A stretch of DNA of 64,000 bases, from the NCBI RefSeq assembly GCF_009827595.1, contig NZ_WTYT01000007.1, forward strand, positions 124,001 through 188,000, in the 5' to 3' direction. The first letter of the stretch is position 1, and each line of letters opens with the position of its first letter. Positions 43,012-52,801 of the stretch are shown piece by piece. The position numbers were made by a program, and so were the translations under genes. The DNA is from Altericroceibacterium endophyticum. GTDB lineage: Bacteria; Pseudomonadota; Alphaproteobacteria; Sphingomonadales; Sphingomonadaceae. The notes below the pieces were generated by a model. It was not told the origin of the DNA, did no database searches, and worked only from the letters and a program-made list of their open reading frames with translations.

Positions 43012-45201
43012 TCAGTCCGGCAATGCGGCCAGAATGCGGTCGGGTGTCATCGGGAAATGGTGGAGCCGCGCCCCGCAGGCATTGTAGATCGCGTTGGCGA
43101 TGGCGGCGGCCCCGCCGCACATTCCCAGTTCCCCAATCCCTTTCGCCTGAATCGGGCTGGCAACCGGATCGCGCTCCTCGACCATCAGCACCTCAACCTC
43201 GCCAATATCGCGGTGAACCGGCATATGATATTCCGCCAGATCGCAATTGACGAGATGCCCGTCATTCGGGTCGAACATCAAGGATTCGGTCAGTGCCGCC
43301 CCGATGCTCCAGGTGATCCCGCCAAGGCATTGCGAGCGCGCCGTCTTTGCGTTGAGCACGCGGCCAAAACCGAATGCGCCGAGCATGCGATCAACGCGGG
43401 CCTCACCAGTGAAGCGATTGACCCGTACCTGCGCGAAGAAGGCACCGAAGCCCGATGCGGTGTAGTCATCTGCTATATCGCCCGGCTCATAATGACCCAG
43501 CTCGGACAATTCCTTGCCATCCAGCAATTCGACCAGCGAGGGCCCGCTATTGGCGATGCCGTCCTTGAGTGAGAGCTCTTCCTCGCTCGTTCCCACCCGT
43601 TCGGCAAGTGTCTTGCGCAAGGCATGGCAGGCCATGAAGGCGGCCGAGCCGATGGAGGCTGCCCCCCAGCTACCGCCCGACCCGGGGCCGCGCGGATTTT
43701 GAGTATCGCCAAGCTCAACCATGACCTTATCGACCGGGAGGCCCAGCATCTCGCCGACAATCTGCGCGAGGATCGTATAGGTCCCCGTGCCAATATCAGT
43801 CATATCGGTGCGGACCAGCGCGGTACCGTCAGCTATCAAGCTCACGCGAACTTTAGCTTCACTGACATTGTGCACACGGGCTGCACTCGCCATTCCCGTG
43901 CCGATCCACCATTCACCCTCTTTATGCTGGCGCGGCGTGCGGGGGCCGCTGTCCCATCCAAAGGCTTCGGCGCCCTGGCGCAGGCATTCGGCTAGTTTAT
44001 GCGATGAAAAGGGAAGATCTTCTTCGGGATTGCGCTCCGGGATATTGCGCAGGCGCAGCTCGACCGGGTCGATCCCGGCCTCTTCGGCAAGCTGGTCCAT
44101 TGCGACTTCGAGCGCCGGCATCCCGACCGCCTCCCCCGGTGCCCGCACAGAGCCGGCCGTCATCCGATGAATGCGCGCGACATTGAGCGAGAGCGAGCGA
44201 TTGTCGCCGCCATAGAGAAAATGCGACGATTGCAGCACGGGTTCGGCGAAGGCTTCGCCCGGCAGGTTGGACACCAGCGCATCATGGCCGAAGCCGGTCA
44301 GCCTGCCATCATCATCGCAGGCAAGACGCAGCCGCTGATGGGTCTCGGACCGCCGCATGATACATTGAAACACCTGCTGGCGGCTCATCACCACCCGGAC
44401 CGGGCGGTCCAGCTGCTTCGCTGCAATCGCGGCGGCTACGGCCTCTTCGCTAATGCCCAGCTTGGAACCGAACCCGCCGCCGACATAAGGTGCGCGGAGA
44501 CGTACATCCTCCTCCTCGATACCCAGCGCATCGGCCAATTCGGCGATGTTGTAGTTCAGCATCTGGAGCGATGCGTACAAGGTAAGCTTGTCACCCTCCC
44601 ACTGCGCAATGGCCGCATGCGGTTCCATCGCTGCCGAGGCATGCCCCTCCGTATCGATTGTGACATCGACGCTGTGAGCCGCTTCCGCCATGGCGTGGGC
44701 AAGATCGCCCTGATTGACCGTCTGGCCCTCTTTCGCTTCGGACTCCACGGCCTGCGGATCAAGCGGTGCGCCTTCCTCGGCATCATAGGTGATGGTCAGC
44801 TGTTTGGCGGCATCGCGCGCCTGTTCGAATGTTTCGGCGACGACCAGCGCAATCGGCTGCCCCCAATAAGAGACGGTTTGCGGTTCCTGCTGCGGCGCCT
44901 GGCCCGCTGTTCCTTGAGCGGCGCGCGTGGTCATTCTGGAGTCCTGGATCACCGCCAGCACGCCGGGCATCGCCAGCACGCTCTGCGTGTCGATGGACGA
45001 TACGGTGCCGCGGGTGATGGTGGCCGTGACCAGAACACCTTCGGCCATATTGGCGGCTTGATATTCGGCGGCATAGGGCGCCGTACCCGTGACTTTGGCC
45101 AGACCTTCGACACGCGGCAGAGCTTTTCCAATGACGCCCTGTTTCATGCCGTCGAGCCGGTTGCTCTCGACAGGTCCGTCCTGTTTGAAATGGGCGGTCA
45201 T
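43012..45201 (-). CDS. paoC: Molybdopterin-binding large subunit of a xanthine-dehydrogenase-family aldehyde oxidoreductase
   Basis: The 729-residue protein carries the aldehyde oxidase/xanthine dehydrogenase a/b hammerhead region (KALPRVEGLAKVTGTAPYAAEY) and molybdenum-cofactor domains with APYVGGGFGSKLG, TAGSVRAPGEAVGMPALE and the catalytic-glutamate segment KGIGELGMCGG near the C-terminus. Length and order match PaoC (YagR). The three genes paoA-paoB-paoC overlap by 4 bases each, so they form one heterotrimer that oxidises aldehydes or N-heterocycles. The gene symbol is assigned by architecture; substrate unknown. No paoD-type cofactor chaperone is in the window. Confidence 0.88.
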   Translation of the reverse strand: MTAHFKQDGPVESNRLDGMKQGVIGKALPRVEGLAKVTGTAPYAAEYQAANMAEGVLVTATITRGTVSSIDTQSVLAMPGVLAVIQDSRMTTRAAQGTAGQAPQQEPQTVSYWGQPIALVVAETFEQARDAAKQLTITYDAEEGAPLDPQAVESEAKEGQTVNQGDLAHAMAEAAHSVDVTIDTEGHASAAMEPHAAIAQWEGDKLTLYASLQMLNYNIAELADALGIEEEDVRLRAPYVGGGFGSKLGISEEAVAAAIAAKQLDRPVRVVMSRQQVFQCIMRRSETHQRLRLACDDDGRLTGFGHDALVSNLPGEAFAEPVLQSSHFLYGGDNRSLSLNVARIHRMTAGSVRAPGEAVGMPALEVAMDQLAEEAGIDPVELRLRNIPERNPEEDLPFSSHKLAECLRQGAEAFGWDSGPRTPRQHKEGEWWIGTGMASAARVHNVSEAKVRVSLIADGTALVRTDMTDIGTGTYTILAQIVGEMLGLPVDKVMVELGDTQNPRGPGSGGSWGAASIGSAAFMACHALRKTLAERVGTSEEELSLKDGIANSGPSLVELLDGKELSELGHYEPGDIADDYTASGFGAFFAQVRVNRFTGEARVDRMLGAFGFGRVLNAKTARSQCLGGITWSIGAALTESLMFDPNDGHLVNCDLAEYHMPVHRDIGEVEVLMVEERDPVASPIQAKGIGELGMCGGAAAIANAIYNACGARLHHFPMTPDRILAALPD

Positions 45202-46180
45202 ATTTCGGTCTCCGTCGCTTCTGCCAGAACGGCGGCAAGGGTCCGCCGCGCGAGGGGAATCTTGAAGTCATTCTCCCCGAACCCCTGCGCATCTTCGAGC
45301 AGGAGATCACCCGCTTCATCGAACAGTGCAGCGCTGGGCAGCTTGCCTACCAGCAGCGTCGACAGGCGGGGATCATGCCACGGCTTATGGGCCAGCCCGC
45401 CAAAGGCGAGGTCGGCCCGGGCAATCCGGTCGCCCTCCATGGCGATGATCGCCGCGACCGATGTCAGCGCAAAGGCGTAAGACGAACGTTCGCGCACCTT
45501 GCGATAGATCTGCTTGCCCTGCACGGGAGGAGGGAGCGTGACCGCCGTGATGATTTCCCCCGGCTCCAGCACATTGTCCCGCCACGGCGTATCCCCCGGG
45601 AGGCAATGAAAGTCGCGCACGGGCACGGTGCGTTCACTTTCGTCCTCAGCCAGAATGTGGACTGCGGCGTCCAGCGCGCTCATCGCCACGGCCATGTCCC
45701 CGGGGTAGGTCGCGATACATTCCGTGCTGGTCCCAAGGACAGCATGGAGCCGCGCCACACCTTCAATCGCGCCGCACCCTGAGCCGGGCTCCCGCTTGTT
45801 GCAGGGTTGATCGATATTAGTGAAATAATAGCAGCGCGTACGCTGGCAGAGATTGCCGCCGGTGGTGGCTTTATTGCGCAATTGCTGCGTTGCGCCGGCG
45901 AGGATGGCCCGGGCCAGCACCGGATAATCGGCCCGGATACGCGGATGATTGGCAGCTGCCGTATTGGTGACAAGCGCGCCTATACGCAGCGTGCCATCCG
46001 TATTTTCGGTGATTTCGCCCAGACCAAGGCGATTAATATCGACGAGCCGATCGGGCGTTTCCACCTGCAGCTTCATCAGATCGAGCAGGTTCGTGCCGCC
46101 CGCGATGGCAAGCGCTTCGGTATCCTGGCTCAACTGCGCGGCGTGAACCAGGCTTTCGGGGCGGGTGTATTGGAATGGCT

Positions 46181-46184
<4 letters not shown>
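45198..46184 (-). CDS. paoB: FAD-binding middle subunit of the molybdenum hydroxylase
   Basis: The product of about 328 residues starts MKPFQYTRPESLVHAAQ and has the FAD-binding AGGTNLLDLMKLQVE. A CO dehydrogenase flavoprotein-like C-terminal domain follows. A cysteine-rich insertion of about residues 120-150 (RTRCYYFTNIDQPCNKREPG, with a following CGAIEG) is the extra [4Fe-4S] site typical of PaoB and 4-hydroxybenzoyl-CoA reductase-like subunits. The ATG at 46184 overlaps the paoA stop (ATGA) and follows GGAGAAGG, which decides the start. It passes electrons between the iron-sulphur and molybdenum subunits. Confidence 0.9.
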
Positions 46185-46702
<518 letters not shown>

Positions 46703-46848
46703 GACCTATCGAACCCACCAATCCTCCGATGTTTCCGGCTGCAAGATAAAAAGCGTCTATAGTCAATCATTTGCAGTCTATGCGCCGCAGATCATCGGGC
46801 CGTTTGCGGTCTTATTGCCTCTTTACCGAAATGGACGGCCCACCATAT

Positions 46849-47904
46849 TCATCGGCGATGCTGAAGGAAGAAACGGATCATCTCGCGCGAGGCATCGGGG
46901 CCGCTGTTATCCGTATAGGACCCGGTCACAGAACCGCCAGACCACGCATGGCCCGCCCCTTCGATTTCCCAATGTTCGGCAAAACTGCGATTTTCAGCAT
47001 CGACCAGAGCCGTGGTGCGATAGGATTTGCCACCGGGGCTCACGCCTTCGCCTTCAACCCGGCGCAGCGCAGATATTTCCGGCGATGTGGCCCAGATTGC
47101 GTGGATCTGGTCACTGTTTGCCGGATGGACCGTGCTGTCGCGGTTACCGTGGAAGGTGATGATCGGCACGTAGTCGCGATTCTGCCCGCTTTTGCCAGTG
47201 GACTTGCCCTGCATCGCGGAAAAGGCGCCGGGCATGCTGGATGCGGAACCGCAGGCGAGCCCTGAATGGATGCCGGCCGCCGCATAAAGTTCAGGATAGC
47301 AATATGCCATAATCGAGGCAGCCGCGCCGCCGGCTGACAAACCGGCAACATAGATCCGGCCATGGTCGACCGGGTGCCCCGCCATGATGGCGCGCGTAAT
47401 TCCGGCGATAAGCGCCGGCTCGCCAGATCCCTTGTTCTGATCGCCTGAGCGGAACCAGTTCCAGCATTTTTGCGCATTCGCAGCGCGCGATTGCTCGGGA
47501 TAGGCGACGATCAGCCCCAGCTCCTCTGCCAACACATTCATTTGCGTCCCTGCGGCAAAATCAGCTGCCGATTGGGTGCATCCGTGCAACATGATGATCA
47601 AAGGGGCGGAAACAGGCAGCGTAGAGGGCACGTACAGCCAATAGTCGAGCGTGCCGTGCTCGGACTTGAAGCTGTACTTCTCCATCGATCCGGGACTGGC
47701 GGGCTGCGCGCGGGGCTTGGCTGTCCGGCGGGGCATATCAGGCTGAGCGAGCGCAAGCCCGGCAAATTCAGGCTCCCTCCGACCAGTCTCTCTATCGCCC
47801 TCTCCGGTCAGGGAACGGCGAATCAGCGCGGTCGCTCCGCCCAGATCACCGGCCTTGGTGAGAGCCAGGATTTCGCTCATGCTTGTCTTTAACGGAAAGC
47901 CCAT
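46849..47904 (-). CDS. PHB-depolymerase-family esterase (alpha/beta hydrolase)
   Basis: The 351-residue protein has an N-terminal helical segment (MSEILALTKAGDLGGATALIRR) common in this group. The esterase domain has the oxyanion segment LHGCTQ at 106-111, the nucleophile motif GLSAGG with Ser190 and the late histidine in GAGHAWSGG. The pattern is that of LpqC/PhaZ-like depolymerases with the lipase-box GxSxG. No signal peptide is visible, which points to an intracellular enzyme for polyester or another ester. It lies 146 bases upstream of paoA on the same strand; co-transcription is possible but not clear. Confidence 0.88.
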   Translation of the reverse strand: MGFPLKTSMSEILALTKAGDLGGATALIRRSLTGEGDRETGRREPEFAGLALAQPDMPRRTAKPRAQPASPGSMEKYSFKSEHGTLDYWLYVPSTLPVSAPLIIMLHGCTQSAADFAAGTQMNVLAEELGLIVAYPEQSRAANAQKCWNWFRSGDQNKGSGEPALIAGITRAIMAGHPVDHGRIYVAGLSAGGAAASIMAYCYPELYAAAGIHSGLACGSASSMPGAFSAMQGKSTGKSGQNRDYVPIITFHGNRDSTVHPANSDQIHAIWATSPEISALRRVEGEGVSPGGKSYRTTALVDAENRSFAEHWEIEGAGHAWSGGSVTGSYTDNSGPDASREMIRFFLQHRR

Positions 47905-48188
47905 TGTCGAACTCCTTTATCCGGCCCAAAATTCAAGCCATGCGATCGGGACGTGATTGGGTTGAGCGTATAAGCATCTCACCATCTGCCTGATGGCATA
48001 TAGATGGGGTGCATTATGCTGCAGTGCAACAATAACATCACCGACTTGGGTGTAAACTGCTGTCAGAATCGCTGTAATGGGGCGGAAAACCGGATTTCTA
48101 GCGTTCGACTCTTTACGAACCAGCAAAGCCACTTGGCGATCGAAGCGATGCGGGTGATTGGCGAAGGGAACAGGCCTGCTTGGCCGAT

Positions 48189-48491
48189 TTAAGTGGCAGA
48201 AGCAGGTTTTCCTGGCTTGGACTTGCCTGATTTCGGTTGCGCGGGAGTATCACTGGCAGGATCGGCCGGGCAGGACAGCTCCTTTTCTGCGGCCCCACTT
48301 TCCGCATTGGCGCGGCAAGCCGCAGCGCGTTTGTCGGCAATCTCTTCATCAATCGATTGCGCGCGTTCCTGCAGGGCCTCGTCTGCCTTGTCGAAACGTT
48401 CGTCGAAGCTGGCCTCCTGCTTGCACGCGCTGAGCGCAAGCAGGCTGGCCATTCCACAAAGACTGAGGCCCCACAAATGGCGCGCGCGCAT
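48189..48491 (-). CDS. Small lipoprotein downstream of tamB
   Basis: The product of about 100 residues has a lipoprotein signal with lipobox LSAC (Cys at about residue 23). A charged helical segment follows (EASFDERFDKADEALQERAQ), then a Lys/Pro/Ser-rich tail ending GKSKPGKPASAT. Two more cysteines may form a disulphide. Its ATG overlaps the tamB stop by one base (TGATG), so it is translated after tamB and probably works in the same outer-membrane process. The tail looks disordered. No closer family recognised. Confidence 0.7.
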   Translation of the reverse strand: MRARHLWGLSLCGMASLLALSACKQEASFDERFDKADEALQERAQSIDEEIADKRAAACRANAESGAAEKELSCPADPASDTPAQPKSGKSKPGKPASAT

Positions 48492-51400
48492 CAATATTTC
48501 TTCTTGTAACGCACGCTGACATTGGTGGAGCCGGAACCGCCCGCCTGGCTGAGCACCGACAGGGCCGGCGTCAGGCTGACTTCCAGCTGCGTGGCGGTGA
48601 AGCCGCGCGCATCGGTGATGAATTCAATATAGATATCATCGGTCAGATATTGCCCGGCGGCCAGTGACGTGCCGCGTCCTGTCTTATCATCCGACCCCAG
48701 AATCCGCAGGCGGTCGATCCCGGTGGCAGAGCGCAATTTGCCCATCGGGTTCAGACCGCCGCCCGATCCGCGCAGCGAATTGAGCGATGCGGCCAGCTGC
48801 ACAGCCTGCATGGCCGACAGATTACCGACCGAACTGCCGAAGAGAATCCGCGAGACGATTTCGTCCTGCGGCAGACCCGGCGAGCTGGAGAAGGCAATTT
48901 GCGGGTCCATCGCGCGGCCACTGACCGAGACATTGACGGTCACATCATCAATATCATCGCTCGCCCGCATATCGATCGTGGGATCGATCGTGGCCCCGCC
49001 GGTGAAGCTCACCCGGCCTTCTTCCAGTTCGAAAGAGCGCCCGGCAAAGCCCAGCGTCCCGCGGATCAGCGACACATTGCCCGACATGCGCGGCGAAGCG
49101 CTGGTCCCGCGCAAGTTCAGATCGGCCGACCATTCGGATTCCAGGCCCATGCCCGAAACATAAAGTTGATCCGGCGCACGCAGGGTAAGGTCGAGACGGA
49201 TGAGCTCAAACAGGCCCGGCTGCGGCTCCACAGGTTCATCACCCGTGATACGCTGCGGCCCCTTGGGTGGTTTGAAGCGCACACCGGTCAGTTCCGGCAC
49301 CTCGGCCGCGCCTTGCGAGATGATCTGATACCGTGTTTCAGGGAGTTTGATCGTGCCGGAAATCAGCGCGGTTTCCCCGGCGGATTTGCTCAGCCGAAGC
49401 TCGCCGGTGGCGGTCGTCGAAATAGCCGCACTGCGCGCGAGACGGGCATCATCCAGCGTGATCGAGAAATCCATGGGATAGCCGCTATCCGCTGCCAGAC
49501 TGACATAACCCTTCGCATTCAGAGAACCGTCACCCGCCTGCGCCTGCAAGCGTTCTAGCTCAAATCGTTCGCCGCTGAAACGGCCGGAAATGGCCATATC
49601 GCTGAGCCGCGTGCCGTATGTCTGGTTTTCGTAAACCAGACTATCAGCGCGGATCACGCCCTTCATCTGCGGCTTGGACACGCGGCCCGAGAAATCGGCG
49701 GCCACGCCGATTGCGCCGCTGAGCCGCTGATCGGGCTGACCGGCGAAGGAAAACAGCGTATCGGCCGGTCCGTTATAGCGTATGCCGCCGCTCAGCGGAG
49801 CCTGCATCAAACGCTCGGTCCAGCTACCCGCCCCCGGCGCCAGCGGGCGCAGGGAAGTGACAAGCCGCCCGATAACCGAGCCTCTGCGCCGCATGACCGC
49901 ACGGGCTTCCCCGCCATCGGGCAGCAACTTGCCGACGAAATTGATATTGATCGACTGGCTGACCGACGTGGCCGTGGTGCGGGTGAAATCCTTTACCTGC
50001 AGCCGTGCATCCGCACTTGGGAAAGCCGCCGGGCTGGATTGCGCGAAATCGAGGCTGCCGGTCGCGCTGCCATTCACCCCGAGGCCGGGGACAAAGGCAT
50101 TCACGATGTTGAGATCCAGCGCATCGAGACGCGTCTGCAATTTCAGCCCCTGACCATAGCTCCCGGCGAGACGGATATTGCCCTTCCCGAAATCGATCCG
50201 TGTGGGCAGCAGATCATAACCTGCCATGGTAGGTTTGATGCGGGCCGGTGTCGCGGTTGAAAAATCAATCCCGCGCGCCTTGCCCTTCAGCGCCACGCGC
50301 CACAATTCCGGCGTCAGATCGGCATTTGCGGCCATCCGGAACGGCACGCCGCTAACCCCTTCGGCTACCAGCTGTGCCTTGCCCTCACCATCGCGGTAAT
50401 TGATTTTAGCCCGCGCGGCGGCGAGGTTGAAACTGCCATAGGTCGTTTGCGAAAGCTGCGCATCGGCGACGATATAGGGCTGATCATACAGCACGACACG
50501 GGCATCGATGATGGCCGATCCGATGGAAATATTCGCCGGTCCGGGCAGCGTCGTGCCCTTGGCCCGCAGGTTGATCAGCGCTTCCTGATATTGCCCCTTG
50601 GCATCCAGTCGCACGATCCCGCCAATACCCTGACCATTGGCCGTCAGCTTGCCTGCAAAGGGGCCGCTCTTCGTCTGTTCAAGCGACCCGGCCAGATCGA
50701 TCCCGGCAAAGCTCGCGCGGGTAATATCAAGTCTGATCACATCGCCGGTCTTCAGCACCAGATCAGCATCCAGCGGGCCGTAATCGCTTTGTCCCTTGGC
50801 CTGCAGCCGATAGCCCCCCGGCGCGCCGGAGATTTGTGCGCGCAGATTGGCCAGGCCAATGCCCAGACCCGGGCGCTCAGCCAGAATGGCCGCATCGGGA
50901 TTGGCCACCGTGCCGGTGACGCGCACGACGATCGGGCCATATTGGTCGGTCAATGCGTTGACGTTGAAGGTGATCTGCCCATCGGGTGCATAGCTGCCAC
51001 TGCCGCTGGTGATGCGGGCGGCGGGGGCATCCAGCGTCAGATTGCTGAACAATATTCGGCCATCCGCGCCATAGCGGATATTGGCCGCGGCCACGGCATT
51101 GCCGCCCAGCACACCGCGCACGCTTTCATTCTCGATCCGGGTGGAGCGCACCCGCACCCGCCCATTGAGCGCAAAGCCGCCACTGGGCGGGCTTTGGATT
51201 TCCATGTCGGTTTCAATGTTGAACGTGCCGACGCTGTCGATCCGGTAATTGTCGAGCCTGCCGTCAATACCGCCCGTATAAAGCCCGGTGGAGGTATCCG
51301 CGATAATCAGCGCGGTGGCATTCAGCCGATCGGAACGGATGCGCATATTATCCGACAGGATACGTGTGCCCTGTATCGCCAGATCACCATTCAGCCGGAT

Positions 51401-52801
51401 ATTCTCCAGCGTCCCGCCCGCCACGGAATCGAGGCCGGTAATCTTGCCCACACGTGCATTGACCGGGATCAGGATCTGCTTGGCATCGATGGTCGCATCG
51501 CCATTCACGCTGAGGTCGATCAGGCTCATATCATTCATCGACAGGCGCTTCGCGCGCAGCGCATAGGTGACTTGCGGCGTAGCAAATTCACCATTCAGAT
51601 TGAGCGTCGCCTGCAAACCATTGCCGGAGAGATTTTCCGCCATAGCCGAGGGTTTCAGCAGCACGAATTGCATCCGCAAATCGTCAAAACTGTTATTCGC
51701 CAGATCGACGATCCCGTCGGCATCGAAATTGAACGCATCACTGGTAATGGTGCCGGTGATATCCGCGCGCCGTTCCGTCAGGGCGGCCCCCACATCCAGC
51801 GTCATGACCGGGCCGAGCAGATTGGCGGTCGGTCCTTCAAACAGCCGCGCAATGCGGGTCGGCCCCTTGATCGCAAAACTGCCATCACGCGTCGCAAGCT
51901 CCAACCGCGCGAGTTCCTCGCCCGCCAGATCGGCATTGAGCTGGCCATTCCAGTTGCTCCAGTCACCCTTGCCCGTCAGCTTCACCGAAAGCGGATCGGT
52001 GAGACCCGCCAGCGCCGCGATCACACCATCGGCAGGGGCATTGAGATCAAGGTCGAGATCGAGCTGGTTCTTTTCCGGCACGGCGTCGAGGATCAGCGCA
52101 ATCTTGTCGCCACCCGCGACGTTACCGTCTGCACCATCGGTCGTACCGATGGTCTCGCCATTGAAGGTGAGCTGCGCCCGGCCATCGGCAATATGCGCCT
52201 CGCCATTCAGGCTGGCGATACGTTTTTCACCCGTTACGGGCTTCTCCGCGACAAATTGCGCGACCTTCAGCGAGCCGATGTCGATATCAAGATCAGGCAG
52301 CAACGGCCCTTCGCTGGGCGGTGTTTCGTTAAAGGCGGGCAGGCGCTTCAGCGTGATAAGGTCGGCACTGGCGGAGCGGACGTCCACGTGGCTGTTGATG
52401 AAAGCAAACGGCCGCCAGTCCAGGCGAATTTGCGGAGAGGCGAGGAACACGCCTTCAGGATCGGAGATCGCCAGATCATTGATGGTCAATTCGCTGTAGA
52501 TCGACCCGTCCAGATCACCGATGCTGATCTGCATCCCGTTTTCAAATTCCAGATTCTCGATCTGTGAAACGATGAAACGATGGCCCGGCCCGGTGTTGAG
52601 CAGCAGCAGCAGCGCCGCCAGCGCCGCGAGGATAACCCCCAGCGCGATCAGCCCCCATTTCAGAATACGGCGGCCCCAATGGCTTCTGCGGTGCCCGGAA
52701 TCCTCTTGCGTATCTTCCTGGATATCGTGCTGCGCAGCATCGCTGCCGGAATTCTCCGGATTTTCGGGCAGGTCCTGCATGTCGTTATTATCCTGCACCA
52801 T
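48491..52801 (-). CDS. tamB: Translocation and assembly module protein TamB
   Basis: The 1436-residue protein has an acidic cytoplasmic N-terminus and one transmembrane anchor at about residues 45-68. A very long periplasmic part follows, made of repeating beta-strand patterns (SIGDLDGSIYSELTINDLAIS, shown only in part) as in AsmA-like bridge proteins. It ends in the conserved DUF490/TamB C-terminal domain with the terminal VRYKKKY. With TamA it forms an envelope-spanning bridge that moves phospholipid or assembles outer-membrane proteins. Its start overlaps the tamA stop by one base. Confidence 0.93.
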   Translation of the reverse strand: MVQDNNDMQDLPENPENSGSDAAQHDIQEDTQEDSGHRRSHWGRRILKWGLIALGVILAALAALLLLLNTGPGHRFIVSQIENLEFENGMQISIGDLDGSIYSELTINDLAISDPEGVFLASPQIRLDWRPFAFINSHVDVRSASADLITLKRLPAFNETPPSEGPLLPDLDIDIGSLKVAQFVAEKPVTGEKRIASLNGEAHIADGRAQLTFNGETIGTTDGADGNVAGGDKIALILDAVPEKNQLDLDLDLNAPADGVIAALAGLTDPLSVKLTGKGDWSNWNGQLNADLAGEELARLELATRDGSFAIKGPTRIARLFEGPTANLLGPVMTLDVGAALTERRADITGTITSDAFNFDADGIVDLANNSFDDLRMQFVLLKPSAMAENLSGNGLQATLNLNGEFATPQVTYALRAKRLSMNDMSLIDLSVNGDATIDAKQILIPVNARVGKITGLDSVAGGTLENIRLNGDLAIQGTRILSDNMRIRSDRLNATALIIADTSTGLYTGGIDGRLDNYRIDSVGTFNIETDMEIQSPPSGGFALNGRVRVRSTRIENESVRGVLGGNAVAAANIRYGADGRILFSNLTLDAPAARITSGSGSYAPDGQITFNVNALTDQYGPIVVRVTGTVANPDAAILAERPGLGIGLANLRAQISGAPGGYRLQAKGQSDYGPLDADLVLKTGDVIRLDITRASFAGIDLAGSLEQTKSGPFAGKLTANGQGIGGIVRLDAKGQYQEALINLRAKGTTLPGPANISIGSAIIDARVVLYDQPYIVADAQLSQTTYGSFNLAAARAKINYRDGEGKAQLVAEGVSGVPFRMAANADLTPELWRVALKGKARGIDFSTATPARIKPTMAGYDLLPTRIDFGKGNIRLAGSYGQGLKLQTRLDALDLNIVNAFVPGLGVNGSATGSLDFAQSSPAAFPSADARLQVKDFTRTTATSVSQSININFVGKLLPDGGEARAVMRRRGSVIGRLVTSLRPLAPGAGSWTERLMQAPLSGGIRYNGPADTLFSFAGQPDQRLSGAIGVAADFSGRVSKPQMKGVIRADSLVYENQTYGTRLSDMAISGRFSGERFELERLQAQAGDGSLNAKGYVSLAADSGYPMDFSITLDDARLARSAAISTTATGELRLSKSAGETALISGTIKLPETRYQIISQGAAEVPELTGVRFKPPKGPQRITGDEPVEPQPGLFELIRLDLTLRAPDQLYVSGMGLESEWSADLNLRGTSASPRMSGNVSLIRGTLGFAGRSFELEEGRVSFTGGATIDPTIDMRASDDIDDVTVNVSVSGRAMDPQIAFSSSPGLPQDEIVSRILFGSSVGNLSAMQAVQLAASLNSLRGSGGGLNPMGKLRSATGIDRLRILGSDDKTGRGTSLAAGQYLTDDIYIEFITDARGFTATQLEVSLTPALSVLSQAGGSGSTNVSVRYKKKY

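Noticed and set aside
44167-45480. 437-codon plus-strand open frame antisense to the molybdenum hydroxylase genes
   Set aside because: It lies fully opposite strongly supported paoC/paoB, has no ribosome binding site and shows the Arg/His/Gly-rich composition of GC-rich antisense frames.
50447-52567. 706-codon plus-strand open frame antisense to tamB
   Set aside because: Mirror of the high-GC tamB coding strand with no family motifs; tamB is certain from context.
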